From UBA922 sp964571295 (GTDB lineage Bacteria; Patescibacteriota; Patescibacteriia; Magasanikbacterales; UBA922): DNA of 60,999 nucleotides. The translations under genes and the position numbers were made by a program. Positions 34,838-41,800 of the stretch are shown here, one piece after another. The first letter of the stretch is position 1; the number at the start of each line of letters is the position of its first letter. The notes beneath the pieces are model-generated. The model was not told where the DNA came from. It saw only the letters and a list, made by a program, of their open reading frames with translations, and did not search any database. The DNA lies in NCBI GenBank assembly GCA_964571295.1, contig CAZNAO010000003.1, positions 1 through 60,999 on the forward strand, written 5' to 3'.

Positions 34838-34907
34838 AAAAATACAAGATACATGAAAAAATATACAAATTATATTTTGTGTCGTGTCCCATGTATCTTG
34901 TATCGTT
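34838..34907. repeat. imperfect inverted repeat between uvrA and rplS
   Basis: Left arm AATACAAGATACATGAAA and right arm CCCATGTATCTTGTATCG pair imperfectly. The words are the same as in the repeat at 27031-27137. Confidence 0.65.
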
Positions 34908-34924
34908 TAATCTGGGTAACATCA

Positions 34925-34951
34925 AAAAATACACGTATAACGTGTATTTTT
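34925..34951. terminator. bidirectional terminator between uvrA and rplS
   Basis: AAAATACACGT and ACGTGTATTTT pair around ATA, flanked by A and T runs, serving both convergent genes. Confidence 0.8.
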
Positions 34952-34962
34952 ATTAAGCGCTG

Positions 34963-35298
34963 TTATTTCTTTTCAGAAGCTTTTACTTCTTTCAATTTCT
35001 TTTTACTGGTTCGGAGATAGTATGGTCGAGACTTACGTACATGCATTGCACGTACGAGTTCGATCTTCTCGACGACCGGGGAATGAATCGGGAAAATCTT
35101 TTCAACCCCCACTCCGTCTGAAACTTTTCGAACAGTTACGGTTGCTCCGGTTTCACTTCCATGCTTCACCGCAAGAACAATTCCTTCAAAAATCTGGATA
35201 CGTTCCTTCTCTTCACCTTTAGTATTCAATTCCTTAATTTTCTGATGAACCTTGACGATCATGCCTGGCTCAAGCTTCAATCTCATGTCTTCTGACAT
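34963..35298 (-). CDS. rplS: 50S ribosomal protein bL19
   Basis: From the ATG at 35298 the protein is 111 residues: LEPGMIVKVHQKI, IQIFEGIVLAVKHG, VTVRKVSDGVGVEKIFPIHSP, and RAMHVRKSRPYYLR are the conserved bL19 blocks. It lies at the 30S-50S interface. A longer frame begins at 35340 but adds a non-conserved N-terminus. A second in-frame ATG is at 35286. Confidence 0.94.
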   Translation of the reverse strand: MSEDMRLKLEPGMIVKVHQKIKELNTKGEEKERIQIFEGIVLAVKHGSETGATVTVRKVSDGVGVEKIFPIHSPVVEKIELVRAMHVRKSRPYYLRTSKKKLKEVKASEKK

Positions 35299-35395
35299 AT
35301 ACAAATAGTTAAATCGAGAGGTTGGGAGTACGTCTGCCAACGTCGTACTAAGTAGTAAATAAGTGGAGATAATGTACTATAGTAGGACCGAATTG

Positions 35396-35986
35396 TCAAG
35401 AGGTGCGGTTACTATCCTTGACTTCCTGAATCGCCTGAATCACCTGGGCAACAGTATGGTCAAACCTTCCTTGTTCGTTCACAATCACAAGATCGTAAAT
35501 CCCAGCTTCAGCGATCTGTTGCTGGGCGATCAGGAGTCGCTCATCAATTTCTTCCCGTGTGTGGCCGCCCCGTGCAATAATTCGATTACGAAGCACCTCG
35601 AGGCTCTCGGGTAAAAGAAAAATGGACAAATGAGGAATTTTCAGACGATCAAAAGATCGTTTGCCATTGGTCTCGACTTGGGTATATACCACGTCATAGG
35701 TTTCAAGCGCTCGATCGAGAACCGATTTTTCGGTCCCATAATAATTACCTGCGTACTTGTTGTACTCGACAAATGCGCCCCGTTCGATGTTATCCAAAAA
35801 CTCAGCTTCTGACACAAAGTGATAGTCAACCCCTTCTACATTGCCGGGACGCGGCGGACGGGATGTAGTGGTCAGACAACGCGCAGAATTCGGAATTCGC
35901 TTGAGCAATTCACGAATAACCGAATCTTTCCCCCCGCCCGAAGGGGCAGAAATAACGACCAACAGACCTTTTTGTTTCATACACAT
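35396..35986 (-). CDS. gmk: guanylate kinase
   Basis: The 196-residue kinase converts GMP to GDP. The P-loop is SAPSGGGKDSV, with Asp where Ser or Thr is usual after the Lys. The GMP-binding block is TTTSRPPRPGNVEGVDYHFVS, and the lid region IARGGHTREEIDERL follows. Length is normal. An ATG two codons downstream (35980) is an alternative start. It follows an RluA-family gene by 7 nt. Confidence 0.94.
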   Translation of the reverse strand: MCMKQKGLLVVISAPSGGGKDSVIRELLKRIPNSARCLTTTSRPPRPGNVEGVDYHFVSEAEFLDNIERGAFVEYNKYAGNYYGTEKSVLDRALETYDVVYTQVETNGKRSFDRLKIPHLSIFLLPESLEVLRNRIIARGGHTREEIDERLLIAQQQIAEAGIYDLVIVNEQGRFDHTVAQVIQAIQEVKDSNRTS

Positions 35987-35993
35987 GATTAAA

Positions 35994-36989
35994 TCAATTG
36001 AGCTTATCCAAAAAATCCTTCAATTCATGCGGCAATTCTGCTTCATAACACACGCGCTCGTCGGTGAGGGTAGAAAAACACAACTTTGATGCATGAAGGA
36101 ATAACCGCCCTAATATCGGATCGTTTTTTTTGAGATACCCTTTCTGCATATACAATGTATCGCCGACAACCGGATGGTTATACGCATACATGTGTACACG
36201 GATCTGATGCATGCGTCCGGTATGAATTTTTACCGAGACGAGCGTATAGCGGACCAATCGCTTAAGTACGTCAAATTCGCTCAAAGCATGCTTACCACTA
36301 CGATCTTCCTTGACATTACGTAGGGTCATTTCAGTATTCGGTCGCGCAACCATTTTTCCCTCTCGCCCGCGGTCGATAATAAAATCAATACTGCCATGTT
36401 CAGTCGGCATTGAGCCATATACCAATACCGTATACACCTTATCAACCGTACGTTCTTTAAACTGTCGCTTCAAGTGCTCAAACATCTTCTGGGTTCGAGC
36501 AATAACCAGAAGTCCTGACGCTTCTTTATCAAGTCGATGAACAATACCAGGGCGCACCTCTGATTCGCCGACTGCTGCGATTTCCGGATATTTTGATACC
36601 ACCCAAGATGATAAAGTTACTTTTTCATGCGCTTCAGTAGGGTGAACAAGAAGGCCAGCAGGTTTCTCAACAACAAGATAGTCTTTGTCCTCATGAATAA
36701 CTCGAATACGTCCAAAAATCTCTGACGATTCTGATATAGTACGGATACTATGAACTTCGGATATCTCGACCGCGTCACGAACTTCGATCCGGTCTCCGGG
36801 CTTCACACGATATGAAGCCTTGGATACTATATTGCTATTTATGAATACACACCCTTCCTCAATCGCTCGCTGTACCTGTGAACGCGTACCAAAACCGTTC
36901 TCAGAAAGAAAACTGTCCAGTCGTTGCCGCCCAATGTATTCAGGTACCACAAAGTTTTGAGTTTTGAGTTTTGAGTTTTGAGTTTTCAT
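35994..36989 (-). CDS. RluD-type 23S rRNA pseudouridine synthase with S4 domain
   Basis: The 331-residue enzyme has an N-terminal S4 RNA-binding domain (about 16-75: QRLDSFLSENG, QRAIEEGCVFINS) and a catalytic domain with the Asp in HRLDKEASGLLVIA. It converts uridines to pseudouridine in rRNA, most likely in 23S helix 69 if it is RluD-like. The first 12 codons (MKTQNSKLKTQN) come entirely from a heptamer repeat that starts five bases after the tRNA-Ile gene. A GTG at codon 14 is an alternative start. Confidence 0.9.
   Translation of the reverse strand: MKTQNSKLKTQNFVVPEYIGRQRLDSFLSENGFGTRSQVQRAIEEGCVFINSNIVSKASYRVKPGDRIEVRDAVEISEVHSIRTISESSEIFGRIRVIHEDKDYLVVEKPAGLLVHPTEAHEKVTLSSWVVSKYPEIAAVGESEVRPGIVHRLDKEASGLLVIARTQKMFEHLKRQFKERTVDKVYTVLVYGSMPTEHGSIDFIIDRGREGKMVARPNTEMTLRNVKEDRSGKHALSEFDVLKRLVRYTLVSVKIHTGRMHQIRVHMYAYNHPVVGDTLYMQKGYLKKNDPILGRLFLHASKLCFSTLTDERVCYEAELPHELKDFLDKLN
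36954..36986. repeat. tandem heptamer repeat GTTTTGA, about 4.7 copies
   Basis: Four exact copies of GTTTTGA plus GTTTT lie between the tRNA-Ile 3' end and the body of the pseudouridine synthase gene. On the coding strand the unit reads TCAAAAC. Confidence 0.9.
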
Positions 36990-36993
36990 ATCG

Positions 36994-37067
36994 TAGGCCT
37001 AGATGGACTCGAACCATCGACCCCAACGTTATAAGCGTTGTGCTCTAACCACCTGAGCTATAGGCCC
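36994..37067 (-). tRNA. tRNA-Ile (anticodon UAU)
   Basis: The cloverleaf has acceptor GGGCCTA/TAGGCCT, D-arm GCTC...GAGC, anticodon stem CAACG/CGTTG with loop CTTATAA, and T-arm GATGG TTCGAGT CCATC. Loop positions 34-36 are TAT, so the anticodon is UAU reading AUA. Most bacteria use a CAU tRNA modified by TilS for this codon. CCA is not encoded. Confidence 0.92.
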
Positions 37068-37086
37068 GCTTGTAGGAAATGCTTCC

Positions 37087-37115
37087 ATACTAGCAGACGA
37101 ATGCTCCAAAATCAA
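37087..37115 (-). promoter_or_regulatory. promoter of tRNA-Ile
   Basis: TTGATT (37110-37115) and TAGTAT (37087-37092) are 17 nt apart on the minus strand, about 20 nt before the tRNA. Confidence 0.6.
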
Positions 37116-37120
37116 GTATA

Positions 37121-37149
37121 TTGAATAAAATCACAGAATACGCTATACT
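37121..37149 (+). promoter_or_regulatory. promoter of the HD hydrolase gene
   Basis: TTGAAT (37121-37126) and TATACT (37144-37149) are 17 nt apart. The ATG is only nine bases after the -10 box, so the mRNA should be nearly leaderless. Confidence 0.65.
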
Positions 37150-37158
37150 CTGAGTCAT

Positions 37159-37884
37159 ATGGCGGACAAAAAAATAGTTTTTCTCATAGAAAAAGCACAA
37201 AAACTCATGAATCTTTCACAAGATCCGATTCATGACCTTTCTCACGTTAGACGAGTGGTAATCAATACAAAACGTATCGGAAATGCGTACAATCTTACTG
37301 AAGAGGAAAAAGAGGCAGTGGAGCTGGCGGCATGGTGGCATGACGTTGCACGCATATTGACCAAACAGCCGTCATTCGTATGGATGGCATGTATTGATGA
37401 CATGCTTTCAGCACTAATGCTCTGTCTCCATAGCATTAGATATGGTTTCTGGAAACAAAGCGGAGGCATGGCCACCAAATTGATTTTATCAAAGACCATG
37501 GGTACGGGCGCAGTGTTTACGAGACTACTCTTATCCAAGCGTGAACGCATACTCGTACACATTCTGAGAGACTCTGACTTACTCGACATTATGAATGTGG
37601 AAAGATTGACGCGCGTGTGCGAATTATCCCAAACATCAAAAAAATATTGGTGGGGGTTGCGCTGTCTCCTGCTCTACAATACCAGAGAATCAACGATACG
37701 CATGAAAACCTCGGTGGCACATCAGTATCTAATAGAATCGATCGAAGCAATCCTGGTATGGATGCACCAACACCGAGATGACCCTCGTTACATACAGTTT
37801 TTTGGAGAAGAATGGATTGAACACACGATAGAAAGATTTAAAGCACTACATCGTGCACTGAGTCCGATACGTGAGACAATATAA
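37159..37884 (+). CDS. HD-domain phosphohydrolase
   Basis: The 241-residue protein has the HD metal ligands: His29 in HDLSHV, His61-Asp62 in AWWHDVAR, and an Asp in HILRDSDLLDIMN (about 137-141). HD proteins hydrolyse phosphate esters such as nucleotides or cyclic nucleotides. The substrate here is unknown. The region between His62 and the late Asp is longer than in YfbR-like nucleotidases. It is monocistronic, with a promoter close to the ATG and a terminator 15 nt downstream. Confidence 0.85.
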   Translation: MADKKIVFLIEKAQKLMNLSQDPIHDLSHVRRVVINTKRIGNAYNLTEEEKEAVELAAWWHDVARILTKQPSFVWMACIDDMLSALMLCLHSIRYGFWKQSGGMATKLILSKTMGTGAVFTRLLLSKRERILVHILRDSDLLDIMNVERLTRVCELSQTSKKYWWGLRCLLLYNTRESTIRMKTSVAHQYLIESIEAILVWMHQHRDDPRYIQFFGEEWIEHTIERFKALHRALSPIRETI

Positions 37885-37897
37885 TAAATGAAAATAT

Positions 37898-37928
37898 AAA
37901 ATACAGAAAAAATAATTTCTGTATTTTT
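37898..37928 (+). terminator. terminator of the HD hydrolase gene
   Basis: AAATACAGAAA and TTTCTGTATTT pair around a 6-nt loop, with flanking A and T runs. Confidence 0.75.
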
Positions 37929-38028
37929 ATTTCGTACATATTTTATTTTTTAATTGATGTAATGCGTATTTTAAAAATCGGTAAAAAAAGTTATTCACAG
38001 GTACTAACAAAAAAATGTCATTTTCTAT

Positions 38029-38057
38029 TCAATTAAATTGAAAAAAATTCTATACTA
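38029..38057 (+). promoter_or_regulatory. promoter of the Lys-rich protein gene
   Basis: TTCAAT and TATACT (38052-38057) are 17 nt apart. The predicted leader is about 150 nt, and apart from the hairpin below 37929-38213 shows no gene. Confidence 0.5.
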
Positions 38058-38078
38058 CTTACCAAAGGTCGAGATACA

Positions 38079-38119
38079 AAATATTTTTTACGTCAATGCT
38101 TGTCATGTAAAAAATATTT
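38079..38119 (+). other. perfect hairpin in the leader of the Lys-rich protein gene
   Basis: AAATATTTTTTAC and GTAAAAAATATTT are perfect 13-nt complements around a 15-nt loop. The stem is AT-rich and has no following U tract, so it may be a regulatory or stabilising leader structure and is unlikely to be a terminator. Confidence 0.5.
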
Positions 38120-38213
38120 CATATATATTTGCGTGATCAATTGGTGTGCACCATGGTCACATCATTATAAGCAAATATACAAACTTATTCCGAGAGGAGG
38201 TGTCTTACAAAGT

Positions 38214-38339
38214 ATGGCAACCAAAAGAAAGGCTACCAAGAAAAAAGTAGCGAAGCGAAAACCAGCTAAGAAGTCTGTAAAGAAGACTACGAAGCGCAAA
38301 ACCGCTAAACGCCGCAAAACCACTTCAAAGAGAAAGTAA
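38214..38339 (+). CDS. histone H1-like Lys/Arg-rich small protein
   Basis: The 41-residue product begins MATKRKATKKKVAKRK and consists almost only of Lys, Arg, Thr, Ala, Ser and Val in KKxxKK/KRKxxK repeats like the C-terminal tails of histone H1 and bacterial AlgP/Hc proteins. It should bind nucleic acid without sequence preference. A strong ribosome site (GAGAGGAGGT) sits 12 nt upstream of this ATG, which rules out the longer frame from 38100. Its promoter is about 150 nt away, and a terminator follows at once. Confidence 0.8.
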   Translation: MATKRKATKKKVAKRKPAKKSVKKTTKRKTAKRRKTTSKRK

Positions 38340-38353
38340 TTTTCTCCTGAAAT

Positions 38354-38379
38354 AAAAAATTCCCGAAAGGGGATTTTTT
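38354..38379. terminator. terminator between the Lys-rich gene and endonuclease Q
   Basis: AAAAATTCCC and GGGGATTTTT pair around GAAA. It can serve both convergent transcripts. Confidence 0.75.
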
Positions 38380-38395
38380 ATTTACCAATATAATA

Positions 38396-39682
38396 TTATT
38401 CAAAATCAAGCGCACTTTGTTCTGCGAATCCTCTCGATTCCCCCTCTTTAAAAACTTTGACAACTCCGAACTCTCCATCATACCCCGGACGAATATAAAT
38501 TTCACCTTTACGCACGCGCTCAATAGCCTCAGCCAGATTCTGATTGGAAGCATGAGCGATATCTGCAATGGCAGCGTGTAATAAAATATGAAACTCATTT
38601 CCAAGTTTCGCAATCAACGAGTCATACTCAGTTGTAACTTTTTTTGATGAAACTCCTATTTCATATACATCAGCAATAATTTCAGGCAAGGGCACCACAG
38701 ACGTATAAGGAATGCGTGTCTGTTCCAAAGCAATTTTCTTCGCTTCTTCAATAGTCCGATCAGCAAGTTCGTGCACACGATACTCGACACCGATCGTCAG
38801 CGGTTTACCACACACCGGACAAATACCCTTCCGTTTCTTGGTTTCCTCGGGTGCGCAATAGAATTTACAATCACGGTGTCCATCATAATGGTACTTTCCT
38901 TCTTCAGGATAAAATTCAAGGGTGCGTTCGAATTTTTTCCGGTCTCCGGATTCGATAATCCGCATGATCTCGTCATACGTAATATCTGATTCAGAATCAA
39001 ATTTGAGCACATTCGCCTCACGTCCCAATTTTTGGAGACTATGCGCATCAGAACTTGAAATAAGGGTGATTTTGTCCAAATGCGACCACCGCCAATTCAT
39101 AAGAGGGTCGCTTGAAAGACCCGTCTCGATTGCGTGTATATGCGGTTTCAAGTCTTCAAATGCTGCATCAAGCGAATCATATCCACCTTTTGAGCCAAAA
39201 ATACCAAACCACGGTGTCCATGCATGTGCGGGAATCATCTTCATCCGACTATCGCACTCAAGCATAAGCTCGAGTATTGCCTTCGATGTTAGCCCAAGAA
39301 TCGGACGTCCATCTGCCTTGAGATTGAATCCGCGAGATTCAAGCATCTGGTTAAATTTATAAGCGACCTCAAGTGTGGGAGCAAATATGAGCAAATGTAC
39401 GCGACGAGTCTGGTCACCATGCTTTTTGATTGAAGCGATTTCAGTGCCGATAATAAATCTAGTTGTGGATGAATGATTCTTGAGTCGGTACACTCCTTCA
39501 GTGTCTTCAATAAGCTCGGTTTTCATATGATCAAACCATGCCGGATGCGTAAAATCGCTTGTAACCATAATATCAACACCTCGGAACTCACAAGCTTTCG
39601 CAATATTCGGGAGTATCAAATTCTTGGAGCACGCCCGGGAATACTTCGAGTGACTGTGTAAATCAACAATTCGTGAAATCAT
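38396..39682 (-). CDS. endonuclease Q family DNA repair nuclease (PHP domain)
   Basis: The 428-residue protein matches EndoQ in order: an N-terminal PHP metallo-phosphoesterase domain starting RIVDLHSHSKYSRACS, later metal ligands in SDFTHPAW, IIGTEIA and SSSDAHSLQKLG, then a zinc finger (about 270-294) with CKFYC and CPVCGKPL, and a C-terminal Pro-rich and helical domain. Characterised EndoQ proteins cut DNA 5' to deaminated bases (uracil, hypoxanthine) and abasic sites. They are known mainly from Thermococcales and some bacteria. The gene ends a long minus-strand gene run that follows the citrate-lyase genes. Confidence 0.88.
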   Translation of the reverse strand: MISRIVDLHSHSKYSRACSKNLILPNIAKACEFRGVDIMVTSDFTHPAWFDHMKTELIEDTEGVYRLKNHSSTTRFIIGTEIASIKKHGDQTRRVHLLIFAPTLEVAYKFNQMLESRGFNLKADGRPILGLTSKAILELMLECDSRMKMIPAHAWTPWFGIFGSKGGYDSLDAAFEDLKPHIHAIETGLSSDPLMNWRWSHLDKITLISSSDAHSLQKLGREANVLKFDSESDITYDEIMRIIESGDRKKFERTLEFYPEEGKYHYDGHRDCKFYCAPEETKKRKGICPVCGKPLTIGVEYRVHELADRTIEEAKKIALEQTRIPYTSVVPLPEIIADVYEIGVSSKKVTTEYDSLIAKLGNEFHILLHAAIADIAHASNQNLAEAIERVRKGEIYIRPGYDGEFGVVKVFKEGESRGFAEQSALDFE

Positions 39683-39716
39683 AAAAACAGCTAATCAGAC
39701 AAACGGAATATCATAA

Positions 39717-40067
39717 TTAATGAGAAGAAGACAAGTGTAAACAAAGAAAAAAAATCTTTCCGGTCGTCTGCTCACGTTCATGTATAATCTGATCATGTGT
39801 AAATTGGACTACCCGATATCCTCGTGATAAAAAGATATGTTCGCGGTCATCATGCACATGATATTGAGGATTCACCAGAAGAATAATCAAACGTAATTCT
39901 CGACAATAAAAATCAACCCGAACCCCCTCAATAATTGAGTGCGGTCTAAAACGGTATCGATAGCCCCGTCTCCTGAATTCATAAGACAAGACATGGTGTG
40001 GGTCATCATGAAAAATAAGTTTCCTCGAAACTCTGTGAGTAGTGGATGCAGATGGTGCATGGTTCAT
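39717..40067 (-). CDS. DUF559-type (Vsr/restriction-endonuclease fold) protein, probably inactive
   Basis: The 116-residue protein keeps the DUF559 framework: FRRRGYRYRFRPHSIIEGVRVDFYC with the first metal-binding Asp, then LRLIILLVNPQYHVHDDREHIFLSRGYRVVQF. In active family members the second strand reads like IIEVDGxxH. Here ILLVN replaces it, so the key Glu is missing. It may be a decayed nuclease or a DNA-binding derivative. It lies between the citryl-CoA lyase gene and endonuclease Q on the same strand. Confidence 0.65.
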   Translation of the reverse strand: MNHAPSASTTHRVSRKLIFHDDPHHVLSYEFRRRGYRYRFRPHSIIEGVRVDFYCRELRLIILLVNPQYHVHDDREHIFLSRGYRVVQFTHDQIIHEREQTTGKIFFLCLHLSSSH

Positions 40068-40108
40068 AGCGTCCGTAATCTCTACCTATAAATACTCTAT
40101 ACCCATTA

Positions 40109-40831
40109 TCAGATATATTCAATCTCACTCTCTTCAAGTCTTCGGATTCCGAAATCATGGATTCGCTCCTCTCCAATCTGAGCAAGAAGACCTGGAATCC
40201 GACCGATGAGGAATATACTATTACCCAATCGAGGATCAATCTTCATATCACAGAGAATCGCTCCAATCGCCCCATCAATATTCAAGGGTAGTGGTTTTGA
40301 TGAAATACGCGAAAATTCTTTCGAAACAACAAGCGCGTACTTACAATGCATACCAAATATCTTATATTTTTTTGCAATCGCAAACAATGCGACCGCCCGA
40401 GGATCTCTGTCTGTAAATATCTTATGTCCAAATCCAGGAATTCTAACTTTTTTATTTTTCAAATCGTTAATCTTAATTTTTGGATCTTCCACGTTAGCAT
40501 TTTCATAGAAAAACTCCATTGCAGCTTCCACCGCCATACCGTGACGCTCACCAAACCCAAGAATCCCTGCGGCAAGTGACGCCTGTATGGGATTTCCCGC
40601 TGATACAGACAGACGAGCACTCAAAGCAGATGTCACAGCGGGTCCATGATCAATAACACTCGTCAAAAGTGCATTCAGCATTGCTTCTTCATGTTTCTTC
40701 GGTGATCGTCCAACCAAAACCAAAAAAATTGCAGATACAAACGATTGCTTCTTGATAAGAAATTCAAGTGTTTTTCCTCGAACTATTTCCCTACCATCGC
40801 GGATATGAGTAATCGAAGTTTTGATTTTCAT
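40109..40831 (-). CDS. citryl-CoA lyase (C-terminal domain of ATP-citrate lyase as a separate protein)
   Basis: The 240-residue protein has the citrate synthase fold core with the catalytic set His62 (DHGPAVTSALSAR), His136 (IPGFGHKI) and Asp186 (LNIDGAIGAIL), plus the terminal RIPGLLAQIGEE. The DHGPAV and NIDG motifs match ATP-citrate lyase and citryl-CoA lyase more closely than true citrate synthase. It should cleave citryl-CoA to acetyl-CoA and oxaloacetate. It follows the SucD-like subunit gene by 25 nt, and the ATP-grasp subunit lies 2.6 kb upstream. Confidence 0.88.
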   Translation of the reverse strand: MKIKTSITHIRDGREIVRGKTLEFLIKKQSFVSAIFLVLVGRSPKKHEEAMLNALLTSVIDHGPAVTSALSARLSVSAGNPIQASLAAGILGFGERHGMAVEAAMEFFYENANVEDPKIKINDLKNKKVRIPGFGHKIFTDRDPRAVALFAIAKKYKIFGMHCKYALVVSKEFSRISSKPLPLNIDGAIGAILCDMKIDPRLGNSIFLIGRIPGLLAQIGEERIHDFGIRRLEESEIEYI

Positions 40832-40856
40832 ATAATAAAAAAATATATTTCTACCA

Positions 40857-41771
40857 TTAACTTTGATGCACCATGGATGCTCGAGCTAACTCCACCAAAT
40901 CTTCATATCGTTCTGCAATCATCACCCCAACCTCTTTAAGCGCAGCTTCTTTCTCAATAGCACCCTTCCCCCGCTCGACAATCGCGCCCGCATGCCCCAC
41001 ATTCATTCCCTCAGGAAGTACACTCGCAAACTTTCCTCCGATGTAGATAGCTAATGGTTTGGTATACCCGCCTTTTTTAATCAACTCTACAATTTCAAAC
41101 TCATACGATCCTCCATGTTCTCCAAAAATAATCACTGACTTTGTTTGCTCATCTTTTTCAAACAAGCCAAGCAAATCAGCATACGTAGTACCCATCAGTA
41201 AATCCCCGCCAACATGTACTGCACTACTCTGCCCCAATGCTGCTTTTCTCACCTGCCACGAGAGTTCATTGGTCATACCACCAGAGCGAGAGATAATCCC
41301 TACACTACCCGGAGTAAAAATTTGATCCGCCTGTACTTTCGGTCCACCCACCACACCAATACGCCCAATACCGGGAGTAATATGCCCAAGAGAACTCGGT
41401 CCGATAATCCGAATATCCTTTTCTTTCGCGGCCGCAAGACAATACGCCGTATCTTTGATAGGAATGCGCTCCACTATCGCATTGATTTGAGGAATTCCTG
41501 CGTCAATTGCTTCAAGAATTGCGGCACGTGCCGCAAACGGGGGAACAAACACAGTCGTAACAGAAATATCAGGGTACGCCTGAAGCGCCTCCATAACACT
41601 ATTAAATACAGGCACTCCATCAACTTTTTCACCACCTTTTCCCGGTCGTACTCCACCTACCACCTTCGTTCCATATTCACGCATCGCAGCGGATGCTTTC
41701 TGTCCTTCTTTACCGGTAATTCCCTGCACCAAAACTTTTGTATCCGGAGTGATCAAAATTCCCATATCCAT
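40857..41771 (-). CDS. SucD-like CoA-ligase subunit of a split ATP-citrate lyase
   Basis: The 304-residue protein has an N-terminal CoA-binding Rossmann domain (VQGITGKEGQKA, 15-26) and a ligase domain with the phosphohistidine His260 in NVGHAGAI. Conserved motifs GPSSLGHITPG, GIISRSGGMTNEL and GEHGGSYEFE identify the succinyl-CoA synthetase alpha/ATP-citrate lyase family, with GEHGG as in ACL where SucD usually has GEIGG. It should pair with the ATP-grasp protein encoded at 43448-44596 and hand citryl-CoA to the lyase encoded next door. Confidence 0.87.
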   Translation of the reverse strand: MDMGILITPDTKVLVQGITGKEGQKASAAMREYGTKVVGGVRPGKGGEKVDGVPVFNSVMEALQAYPDISVTTVFVPPFAARAAILEAIDAGIPQINAIVERIPIKDTAYCLAAAKEKDIRIIGPSSLGHITPGIGRIGVVGGPKVQADQIFTPGSVGIISRSGGMTNELSWQVRKAALGQSSAVHVGGDLLMGTTYADLLGLFEKDEQTKSVIIFGEHGGSYEFEIVELIKKGGYTKPLAIYIGGKFASVLPEGMNVGHAGAIVERGKGAIEKEAALKEVGVMIAERYEDLVELARASMVHQS

Positions 41772-41800
41772 TATGTTTCCTTTTGTTTGTTACGTTCAAA

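Noticed and set aside
36954..36986. CRISPR-like repeat array
   Set aside because: The unit is a 7-nt tandem repeat without spacers. No cas genes or 25-40 nt regularly spaced repeats occur in the window.
38100..38213. N-terminal extension of the Lys-rich protein from a TTG at 38100
   Set aside because: The ATG at 38214 has a strong Shine-Dalgarno site, and the extension has Cys and aromatic composition unlike the rest of the protein.
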